Shown here in pieces: positions 44,662-52,533 of a stretch of 64,000 nucleotides of DNA. Position numbers and translations under genes: made by a program. Positions within the stretch are counted from its first letter, which is position 1. Each line of letters begins with the position of its first letter. The notes under the pieces were generated by a model, which was given only the letters and a program-made list of their open reading frames with translations, had not been told where the DNA came from and did no database searches. The stretch comes from Clostridia bacterium (lineage in GTDB: Bacteria; Bacillota; Clostridia; TANB77; CAG-508), in NCBI GenBank assembly GCA_900770415.1, contig CAAGKN010000001.1:1-64000 (forward strand), written 5' to 3'.

Positions 44662-45681
44662 ATGCTAAATTGGTATTTGCAATCAGGTAATGATAGTGAT
44701 GTAGTATTAAGTACAAGAATAAGAATAGCAAGAAATATAAAAGGTTTTCCTTTTGTAAATAGATATACAAAAAAAGACGCTTTAAAAATAATAGAAATAG
44801 TAGAAGAAGCAATAAATAGTTTAGGCTATGGATTAAAAGTAATAAAATTAAAAGACTTAGACGATGTAACTAAATTAAGCTTAGTAGAAAAGCATATTAT
44901 AAGTCCAGAATTTGCATATAATAAGAATGAAATAGGAGCTATTGCAATAAATGATGACGAAAATATTTGTATAATGATTAATGAAGAAGACCACATAAGA
45001 ATTCAAGTATTTTCAGCAGGACAAGAATTAAAAAATGCATTAAACCTAGAAATGGAAATAGATGAAAAATTAAGTAAGCTAATTCCATATTCTTATTCAG
45101 AAAAATATGGATTTTTAACAAGCTGTCCTACAAATGTAGGAACAGGTTTAAGAGGTTCAGTAATGGTTCATTTACCAGCACTAACAAAAACAGGAAACAT
45201 TAGAAAAGTGCTAGAAGTTGTAAATGGATTTGATATGAATATAAGAGGACTATATGGAGAAGGAAGCAAAGTTTCTGGTGACATATATCAGATTTCGAAC
45301 AAGCAAACATTAGGAATTAGCGAAGAAGAAACAATAAAAAGCTTAAAAATTATTACAGATAAAGTAGTAGAACAAGAAAGACTAGCAAGAAAAATGCTTG
45401 GAAAGCAACAAATAGAACTAGAAGATAAAGTATATAGAGCATTTGGAGTACTTGCAAATGCTAAAAAAATATCATCAGAAGAATGTAACCAATTATTATC
45501 AGACGTAAAATTAGGAACAGATTTAGGGATAATAAAAGAGCTAAATGATTTAAAAATAAGAAAATTAGAAACATATACAAAACCTGCAAACTTGCAAAAG
45601 ATTACAGGACAACCATTAGATGTGTATATGCGTGATATAAAAAGAGCAGAGATAATAAAACAAATTATAAAAGAAGAGTAA
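44662..45681 (+). CDS. mcsB: Protein arginine kinase McsB
   Basis: 339 residues; ATP:guanido phosphotransferase-type kinase that phosphorylates arginines to mark proteins for ClpCP. STRIRIARNIKGFPF, the Cys-containing loop SCPTNVGTGLRGSVMVHLPAL and RGLYGEGSKVSGDIYQISN are typical. Given the arginine-specific role, it is notable that the gene contains no CGG codon. Confidence 0.96.
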   Translation: MLNWYLQSGNDSDVVLSTRIRIARNIKGFPFVNRYTKKDALKIIEIVEEAINSLGYGLKVIKLKDLDDVTKLSLVEKHIISPEFAYNKNEIGAIAINDDENICIMINEEDHIRIQVFSAGQELKNALNLEMEIDEKLSKLIPYSYSEKYGFLTSCPTNVGTGLRGSVMVHLPALTKTGNIRKVLEVVNGFDMNIRGLYGEGSKVSGDIYQISNKQTLGISEEETIKSLKIITDKVVEQERLARKMLGKQQIELEDKVYRAFGVLANAKKISSEECNQLLSDVKLGTDLGIIKELNDLKIRKLETYTKPANLQKITGQPLDVYMRDIKRAEIIKQIIKEE

Positions 45682-45695
45682 AAGGAGGGATTTTT

Positions 45696-48152
45696 ATGAC
45701 ATATAAATTTACAAAAAAAGCTGAACAAGCTTTACAAATTGCAAATGATATAGCAATGGAACTAGGACATAATTATGTTGGAACAGAACATATATTATAT
45801 GGATTAGTAAAAGAAGACAGCGGAGTTGCAAGCAAAGTATTAGAAAACCAAAATGTAACACCAGAAGCTGTTTTAGATAAAATAGAAGAATTAATAGGAG
45901 TAGGAGAAAAAATCGAAAACAATGCTATTGGATTTACTCCAAGAACAAAAAGAGTAATAGAAAACGCATTTAGAGAAGCAAGAAGATTAGGCTCTGAATA
46001 TATAGGAACAGAACACTTATTAATAGGAATCATGAGAGAGGCGGATAGCATAGCAGTAAGAATAATGCTAGATTTAAATGTAAATCCTCAAAAACTATAT
46101 AATGAGATTATAAAAGTTATAAATAATTATGAAACAGGAGATGAGAATAGCAAACAAAGTTCAAAAACAAGTAGCTTTAATTCAACTCCAACACTAAATC
46201 AATTTGGCGTAGACTTAACAAAACAAGCATCAGAAGGAAAATTAGACCCTGTAATTGGTAGAAAAAACGAAATTGATAGAATTATACAAATATTATCAAG
46301 AAGAACAAAAAATAATCCATGTTTAATAGGTGAACCAGGTGTTGGTAAAACAGCAGTTGTAGAAGGATTAGCAGAAAAAATAGTAGAAGGCGAAGTACCA
46401 GAAAACTTAAAAGATAAAAGAGTTGTAACACTAGATATATCTGGAATGGTAGCAGGTGCTAAATATAGAGGTGACTTCGAAGAAAGAATTAAAAAAGCTT
46501 TAAAAGAAGTAAAAAAAGCCGGAGACGTTATATTATTTATAGATGAAATCCATACAATAGTTGGAGCTGGTGCAGCAGAAGGAGCAATAGATGCAGCAAA
46601 TATTCTAAAACCACTTTTAGCAAGGGGAGAAGTTCAAATTATAGGTGCAACTACTTTAAATGAATATAGAAAATATATAGAAAAAGACAGTGCACTAGAA
46701 AGAAGATTTCAACCAGTTACTGTTCAAGAACCAAGTATTGAAGACAGTATAAAAATATTAAAAGGTCTAAGAGATAAATATGAAGCTCATCACAATGTAA
46801 AAATAACTGATGAAGCAATAGAAGCGGCAGTTAAATTATCTAGCAGATATATAAATGATAGATTCTTGCCAGATAAAGCAATAGACTTAATTGATGAAGG
46901 CGCTTCAAAAGTAAGGCTAAAAGTTCATACAGAACCAGAAAGTTTAAAGAAAATTCAAGAAAAAATTGACAAACTAGATGAAGAGAAAGAAGAAGCAATT
47001 CAAACACAGAACTTTGAAAAAGCAGCAGAGCTAAGAGATAAAGAACAAAAAGAAAAAGAAAAACTTGAAAAAGAGAAAAAAGCATGGGAAGATAAAAATA
47101 GAAAAGATATAAGAAATATAACAGCAGAAGACATTGCAGAAGTAATTGCAAGTAGTACAGGTATTCCAGCACAAAAAATTAGTCAAGATGAAAATGAAAA
47201 ATTAAGAAATTTAGAGCAAAGTTTGCATAAAAGAGTAATAGGACAAGACGAAGCCGTACAAGCTGTTGCAAAAGCAATAAAAAGAGGTAGAGTAGGACTA
47301 AAAGATCCTAACAGACCAATAGGTTCATTCTTATTCTTAGGACCAACTGGTGTTGGTAAAACAGAACTTGCAAAAGCTATTTCAGAAAACCTATTTGGAG
47401 ATGAGAATGCAATTATAAGAGTAGATATGTCAGAATATATGGAAAGTCATTCAACTTCTAAAATGATAGGTTCACCTCCAGGTTATGTTGGATTTGATGA
47501 TGGTGGTGGATTAACAGAAAAAATAAGAAGAAAACCATATTCTGTAATACTATTTGATGAAATTGAAAAAGCACATCCAGATGTTTTGAATATGCTATTA
47601 CAAATACTAGATGATGGTAGACTTACAGACTCACATGGTAGAACTGTAAACTTTAAAAATTGTGTAGTTATAATGACATCAAACATAGGAGCTAGACTAA
47701 TAACAGATAAAAAAGCATTAGGATTTTCTGGCGGAGAAGACAAAGAACAAGCAGAGAAAAAGGAATATGAAGACATTAAAAAAGAAGTAATAGCAGAAGT
47801 TAAAAAGACATTTAGACCAGAATTTATAAACCGTGTAGACGAAATTATAGTATTCCATAAACTAACAGAAAAAGAATTAATTCAAATAGTTGACATCATG
47901 CTAGAAAAAATAAAAACAAGATTACTAGAAAAAGATATAAAAATAGAAGTAGATAAATCAGCAAAAGATTTAGTAATCAAAAAAGGAACAGATACAAACT
48001 ACGGTGCAAGACCATTAAGAAGAGCAATACAAACAATAATAGAAGACAAACTAGCAGAAGAAATTCTAGATGGAAACCTAAAAGCAGGAGATACTGCAAA
48101 ACTAACAGCCAAAGACGATACAATACAAGTAAAAGTAAAAGTTAAAAAATAA
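45696..48152 (+). CDS. clpC: ATP-dependent Clp protease ATPase subunit ClpC
   Basis: 818 residues. Clp-N repeats (1-140), AAA1 with Walker A GEPGVGKT, a middle domain with UVR-like coiled coil (about 410-470), AAA2 with GPTGVGKT and the C-terminal D2-small domain. It unfolds substrates for ClpP, with McsB and McsA as adaptors. GGAGGG precedes ATG 45696. A perfect bidirectional terminator follows. Confidence 0.97.
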   Translation: MTYKFTKKAEQALQIANDIAMELGHNYVGTEHILYGLVKEDSGVASKVLENQNVTPEAVLDKIEELIGVGEKIENNAIGFTPRTKRVIENAFREARRLGSEYIGTEHLLIGIMREADSIAVRIMLDLNVNPQKLYNEIIKVINNYETGDENSKQSSKTSSFNSTPTLNQFGVDLTKQASEGKLDPVIGRKNEIDRIIQILSRRTKNNPCLIGEPGVGKTAVVEGLAEKIVEGEVPENLKDKRVVTLDISGMVAGAKYRGDFEERIKKALKEVKKAGDVILFIDEIHTIVGAGAAEGAIDAANILKPLLARGEVQIIGATTLNEYRKYIEKDSALERRFQPVTVQEPSIEDSIKILKGLRDKYEAHHNVKITDEAIEAAVKLSSRYINDRFLPDKAIDLIDEGASKVRLKVHTEPESLKKIQEKIDKLDEEKEEAIQTQNFEKAAELRDKEQKEKEKLEKEKKAWEDKNRKDIRNITAEDIAEVIASSTGIPAQKISQDENEKLRNLEQSLHKRVIGQDEAVQAVAKAIKRGRVGLKDPNRPIGSFLFLGPTGVGKTELAKAISENLFGDENAIIRVDMSEYMESHSTSKMIGSPPGYVGFDDGGGLTEKIRRKPYSVILFDEIEKAHPDVLNMLLQILDDGRLTDSHGRTVNFKNCVVIMTSNIGARLITDKKALGFSGGEDKEQAEKKEYEDIKKEVIAEVKKTFRPEFINRVDEIIVFHKLTEKELIQIVDIMLEKIKTRLLEKDIKIEVDKSAKDLVIKKGTDTNYGARPLRRAIQTIIEDKLAEEILDGNLKAGDTAKLTAKDDTIQVKVKVKK

Positions 48153-48164
48153 ATTCAAACCTAA

Positions 48165-48203
48165 TTTTGGTGAAAAAGGGGTCTGACCCCTTTTTCACCA
48201 AAA
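48165..48203. terminator. 19-bp palindromic bidirectional terminator
   Basis: Perfect 19-bp stem around T48184 between convergent clpC and the CDF transporter gene. The centre repeats the AAAAAGGGGTC/GACCCCTTTTT core seen at 28057-28079. Confidence 0.9.
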
Positions 48204-48211
48204 AAATTAAA

Positions 48212-49069
48212 TTATACCGGATTTACATGGATAATGGCATTAGATACGTTATCCAATTTTTTTATGTCTTTTTCTAAGCTGTCAGCTAATTTATGGCTAG
48301 CAAATGTAGACAAGTTTCCATCTACTGTAATTGTTAAAATAATAATATACTTATAACCAGATGGGGTAGAATATAAATTTTCTACACTTTTAATTTCTTT
48401 ATAATTACGTACTAAATTTAGAATAGTGTCTTGTGTAGATTCGTCTACCGAAATATCCATAAGAACATTGTAGCTTTCTATAAATATTTTAATTCCACAA
48501 TAGCAAATCCATATAGCAATTCCAATACCTACAAGGCTATCAACCCAATAAATTCCTTGCGAAGCAAATAAAATTGAAACTAATGTAAAAGAAGTAACTA
48601 TACAATCATTAAAGTGATCTTTAGCATTTGCTTTTAAAAGGATGTTATTGAATTTTCTAAAAGCTTTATTTGTATAAACATAAAGCAAGGCTTTTGTTAT
48701 AATAGTTACAATACAAACAATTACTAGATAAATAGAAAAGGTTAACTCATTTTTAAAAATAAGAGAATTAATTGAATCTATTAATAGCTTTATTGATACT
48801 GCAATCATAGAAATACTTATTAATAAAGAAAATATATATTCCGACTTTCCGTGCCCAAAATTGTGGTCACTATCGTCAGGTTTACTAGCAATTTTATTTC
48901 CAATAAAAGTCATAAGAGAGGCAAAAATATCGCCAGCACTATTTACACTATCTGCTATCATTGCTTGGCTACCACTAATAAATCCAACAGTAGCTTTAAT
49001 TACTAATAAAAATATATTTCCAAAAATTCCGAAAACACCAGCTTTTTTAGTAGCTGTAAATCTATCCAT
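48212..49069 (-). CDS. Cation diffusion facilitator transporter
   Basis: 285 residues, CDF family: divalent metal/proton antiporter. Six hydrophobic segments with metal-site motifs DSVNSAGDI and HNFGHGKSEY in the first half and NAKDHFNDC and DSLVGIGIAIW in the second; a C-terminal cytoplasmic domain (about 205-285). Substrate (zinc, iron or manganese) cannot be told. AGGTGATTTT precedes ATG 49069. Confidence 0.92.
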   Translation of the reverse strand: MDRFTATKKAGVFGIFGNIFLLVIKATVGFISGSQAMIADSVNSAGDIFASLMTFIGNKIASKPDDSDHNFGHGKSEYIFSLLISISMIAVSIKLLIDSINSLIFKNELTFSIYLVIVCIVTIITKALLYVYTNKAFRKFNNILLKANAKDHFNDCIVTSFTLVSILFASQGIYWVDSLVGIGIAIWICYCGIKIFIESYNVLMDISVDESTQDTILNLVRNYKEIKSVENLYSTPSGYKYIIILTITVDGNLSTFASHKLADSLEKDIKKLDNVSNAIIHVNPV

Positions 49070-49215
49070 AAAATCACCTAACTATAAGATAAATTCCAAT
49101 TTATCTAAAATATTTTTCTAATTATAACACTATAAAAAAATAAAATCTATAATGTTTGCCAAATATGGTACAATGTGGTATAATAATTTCATACTTATGA
49201 AAAGAGGGTGCATGA

Positions 49216-49548
49216 ATGATTCTTGTAATAATATTATATGTACTAATAGTTATAATATTTGCATTAGTTTTATTTGCAATAGCACAAATAAAATTAGCAG
49301 GAATAAATGTAAAAGACTTTTGGGGCTTTATAGAAGCAAACCAAATGTTAGATAAATTATATAGATTTGCCAAAAAATACGAAAGATTATCTTCGCAAGA
49401 ACAATTAATATTCCTTACAGAAGCCGAAAAAGTTTTTGACGCTTTTGGCAAAGTTCCAGATATGTTATGGGAAGATGAATATCAAAAATATATGGACGTT
49501 TTAGATAAATACAAAGATATAAAAGTTATGAGATGGTCACAAAATTAA
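49216..49548 (+). CDS. Small membrane-anchored protein, unknown
   Basis: 110 residues, not recognised. One N-terminal helix (1-25), then a helical soluble domain (KLYRFAKKYERLSSQEQLIFLTEAEKVFDAFGKVPDMLWEDEYQKYMDVLDKY in outline) rich in acidic and aromatic residues. AAGAGGGTG upstream; ATG 49216 is in frame, ATG 49212 is not. It stands alone before a terminator. Confidence 0.65.
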   Translation: MILVIILYVLIVIIFALVLFAIAQIKLAGINVKDFWGFIEANQMLDKLYRFAKKYERLSSQEQLIFLTEAEKVFDAFGKVPDMLWEDEYQKYMDVLDKYKDIKVMRWSQN

Positions 49549-49555
49549 AAATATG

Positions 49556-49587
49556 AAAAAGGGAAATTTTAGGTTTCTCTTTTTTTA
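49556..49587 (+). terminator. Intrinsic terminator before cysteine desulfurase gene
   Basis: 11-bp stem with one G-T pair (49556-49566 with 49574-49584) and T-run. Confidence 0.75.
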
Positions 49588-49633
49588 TTTTGAGCATAAT
49601 ATATAAAGAGATGAAAAATAAGGGGAAATTTTT

Positions 49634-50777
49634 ATGCAAAAAATTAGATATTTTGACCATGCTGCAACAACTCCAGTAAAAGAAGAAGTACTAAAAGAAA
49701 TGTTACCATATTTTAGTATAGAATTTGGTAATCCATCTTCTATGTATACTTATCGGAAGAAGAGCAAAAAGAGCATTAGAAGAAGCAAGAGCAAGAGTTG
49801 CAAAAGCTATTGGGTCTAAAAATAAAGAAGTATATTTTACAAGTGGTGGAAGCGAAAGTGATAATATTGCAGTAAAAGGAGTTGCATTGGCAAATAAAGA
49901 AAAAGGCAATCATATAATAACAACTAAAATTGAACATCCAGCAATATTAAATACTTGCAGAGCATTAGAAAGGCAAGGCTTTGATGTAACATATTTAAAT
50001 GTTAATAAAGAGGGGCTAATTGATTTAAAAGAACTAGAAGAAGCAATTACAGAAAAAACAATTCTAATAAGTATAATGTTTGCAAACAATGAAATTGGAA
50101 CAATAGAGCCAATAGAACAAATAGGAAGGATTGCAAAAGAACATAGAATCATATTTCATACAGATAGTGTTCAAGCAATAGGAAATGTAAAAATAGATGT
50201 AAATAAAATGAATATAGATTTGCTTTCTATGTCATCACATAAATTCTATGGACCTAAAGGCGTTGGGGCATTATATATAAGAGAAGGAATTAAGTGTAAT
50301 AAATTGCAAGATGGAGGACACCAAGAAAGAGAATTAAGAGCTGGAACAGAAAATGTTGCAGGAATTGTAGGAATGGGCAAAGCCATTGAAATAGCATATA
50401 GAGATTTTGACGAATATAATGAAAAACTAACAAATTTAAGAAATTATTATATATCGGAGATACAAAATAAAATACCAAATATAAAAGTAAATGGAGGAAT
50501 GGAGCATAGACTTCCAGGTAATGCAAATATATCATTTAAAGAAGTTGACGGAGAAGAACTCTTACTAAATTTAGATAATTATGGAATATGTGCATCAAGT
50601 GGCTCTGCTTGTTCAACAGGACAAAGCACACCATCACATGTTTTGTTAGCAATAGGAGTTCCAAGTAGCATGGCTTATGGGGCTTTGAGAACAACTTTTG
50701 GAGAAGAAAACACTAAAGATGATGTAGATTATTTAGTAGAAAAATTAAAAGAAACAGTAGAAAAACTAAGAAGCTAA
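49634..50777 (+). CDS. Cysteine desulfurase (NifS/IscS family), one +1 recoding site
   Basis: 380 residues after correction. PLP enzyme that takes sulfur from cysteine for Fe-S clusters and tRNA thiolation. PLP Lys203 in SSHKFYGPKG and catalytic Cys326 in SSGSACSTGQ. The raw frame stops after 61 residues. An in-frame CGG at 49754 (codon 41) shifted by +1 reads GNPSSMYTYGRRAKRALEEA, matching the family pattern NPSSxHxxGR. Start ATG 49634 has AGGGGAAA upstream. No iscU or thiI is next to it. Confidence 0.93.
49754..49757 (+). other. CGGA +1 recoding site in cysteine desulfurase (Gly41)
   Basis: In-frame CGG after TAT. The shift puts Gly in the conserved GR of NPSSxxxxGR; later active-site residues are only reached after the shift. 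Confidence 0.88.
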
Positions 50778-50798
50778 GTATTAAACTCTTAGCTTCTT
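50768..50798. terminator. Bidirectional terminator between cysteine desulfurase and HD-GYP genes
   Basis: Perfect 11-bp stem AAGAAGCTAAG (50768-50778) with 50788-50798; it overlaps both stop codons. Confidence 0.85.
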
Positions 50799-51668
50799 TA
50801 TTTCTTTTATTTCATTAAATAATTCATTAATTTTTTCTTTTCTCTTTGCTAGTGCTGTTTTATATTCTTCTAGAACATTTTTATAATTTTCAAAGTTTTC
50901 ACCATCTTCAAATAAGTATTTCATACCTGCACGGAAGTACTCTTTTTTATTCTCACTTTTTGCATTTTGCATTTTTTCATTAAATTTATCAATTTCTTCT
51001 AATCGTTTAATTTGAGAAGATAGATGTTTTGTGTAATCAAAAATACCGCTAATTTCATAATTAGTATCATCAATAATTACTTTAAACAGGCATTTTAAAG
51101 CTTTTTTATTTATTTTTCCAGAGTTAGCATCATTAACTAACATTTTTAAGGTTTCTGAAATACCAACGTGGCTTTTATATTGCCTTTTAGAGGCAATAGC
51201 GTCAAACTCGTCTGCAACTCTAATTATTTGCCCTTCCAATGGAATATCTTTACCTGTTAGTCCTTTTGGGTAGCCTGATCCGTTTAATGCTTCATGATGA
51301 TATATCGGACCGGCAGAATAAGGACGAAGCTTAAGATCATCCATACACATTTTATAGCCTAAAGTAGTATGTTTTTTCATAATTTCAAATTCCTCATCTG
51401 TTAAATCACTAGTCTTTTGCAAAATAGCTGGAGGAATAAACATCTTTCCAATATCGTGTAAATATGCACACATTGTGCAGTATACAGTAAAAGCATTATT
51501 TAGTCGCATATACTCACATAATCTACAAGTTAAATTTGCAACATTTTCCGAATGGACTCTTGTAAAAGCATCTAAGCTATCAAGCATTCCAAGTTGATAT
51601 CTCATGCTTTCATTTAAATTATATGATTTTAAGCTAGTCTTACTATAAAAATCTAATTTTTCTTTCAT
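50781..51668 (-). CDS. HD-GYP domain phosphohydrolase
   Basis: 295 residues. HD-GYP core: RVHSENVA, LHDIGKMFIPPAIL (HD pair), HHEALNGSGYPKGL (GYP motif) and RVADEFDAIAS. HD-GYP proteins hydrolyse cyclic di-GMP, or sometimes other signals. No receiver or sensor domain is attached; the C-terminal 90 residues are a helical, probably coiled-coil tail. GGAGATACC before ATG 51668. Confidence 0.9.
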   Translation of the reverse strand: MKEKLDFYSKTSLKSYNLNESMRYQLGMLDSLDAFTRVHSENVANLTCRLCEYMRLNNAFTVYCTMCAYLHDIGKMFIPPAILQKTSDLTDEEFEIMKKHTTLGYKMCMDDLKLRPYSAGPIYHHEALNGSGYPKGLTGKDIPLEGQIIRVADEFDAIASKRQYKSHVGISETLKMLVNDANSGKINKKALKCLFKVIIDDTNYEISGIFDYTKHLSSQIKRLEEIDKFNEKMQNAKSENKKEYFRAGMKYLFEDGENFENYKNVLEEYKTALAKRKEKINELFNEIKEIKKLRV

Positions 51669-51799
51669 TGGTATCTCCTAAAATTAAATACAATTTGTAA
51701 CTTAATTTTATATTAATAAAAAGAAGAGGTCAATAGAAATAAAATAAAAATTCTTGATTTAGAATTGAAAACACTTCATTTTCCAAATCAAGAAAATTC

Positions 51800-52355
51800 T
51801 TAAATATCCATTTGGCTACTTAAAAAACCAGCAGCTGACTGTACAACTTTTAGCTCAATATCTCCCATTTTTGTATTTTGTTCTTTGGAAAGTAAAATTA
51901 CGCTACCGTATTACATCTCCATCAGATATTATTGGATAAATAACTTGTGAATTAAATCTTCGTTCCTTATTATCATTTTGCGTTATAGGCAAAGCTATTT
52001 CATTGTTTTCTTTACTTGTATATATTTGTTTATTTTCCATTACTTTTTCTAATTCAGGACTTAAAGATTGCTCTAAAAATTCCTTTTTTGAGCCACCAGA
52101 TACTGCAATTACAGAATCTTTATCTGTAATACAAGCAATATGACCAGTAGTTTTAGAAAGTGTTTCTGCATAACCAGTTGCAAATTCAGAAAGTTCTCCT
52201 ATTGGCGAATACTTTTTCAATATTACTTCGCCTTCTTTATCTGTAAAGATTTCTAGTGGGTCACCTTCTTTTATACGTAAAGTTCTTCTTATTTCTTTAG
52301 GAATAACAATTCTTCCTAAATCGTCTATTCTTCTTACTACACCTGTTGCTTTCAA
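51800..52355 (-). CDS. spoVT: Stage V sporulation regulator SpoVT, one +1 recoding site
   Basis: 184 residues after correction. N-terminal AbrB/SpoVT swapped-hairpin domain (MKATGVVRRIDDLGRIVIPK, 1-50), then a GAF-like sensor domain. SpoVT regulates forespore sigma-G genes. The raw frame ends at a TAG right after an in-frame CGG (51908-51906, codon 150). The +1 shift gives PIISDGDVIGSVILLSKEQ and a C terminus of normal family length ending at 51800. TTG start with GGAGGGAG upstream. Confidence 0.92.
51905..51908 (-). other. CGGT +1 recoding site in spoVT (Gly150)
   Basis: Minus-strand CGG in frame after ATA, followed by a zero-frame TAG. Skipping the C gives VIGSVILLSKE. Confidence 0.87.
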
Positions 52356-52474
52356 AAATCTCCCTCCTTTTATAACAATTTGAATTAAGCTTATTATTTG
52401 TTAAATTGTTAAAAATATGCATAAAATTGACAAAATATAAAAAAATACAAATTTCAATTTGTTTACGAAATCCC

Positions 52475-52503
52475 TTGTAAATGTTAAAAAAAATTTATAT
52501 AAT
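52475..52503 (+). promoter_or_regulatory. Sigma-A type promoter for alaS
   Basis: TTGTAA (52475-52480), 17-base spacer, TATAAT (52498-52503). The short leader leaves no room for a T-box. Confidence 0.75.
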
Positions 52504-52533
52504 AGTAAACAGACGTATAATAGGGGGAATTTG

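Noticed and set aside
796..51908. CGG reassigned to another amino acid without a shift
   Set aside because: A simple reassignment would keep the frame. After each CGG the zero frame gives unrelated sequence or a stop, while the +1 frame continues the family.
796..51908. Random sequencing or assembly errors
   Set aside because: All twelve are an extra C before GGA/GGT, on both coding strands and never elsewhere, and hundreds of GGA codons are unaffected. It cannot be fully excluded without reads.
52381..52533. T-box riboswitch upstream of alaS
   Set aside because: The leader between promoter and start is about 25 bases, far too short, and no T-box sequence is visible.
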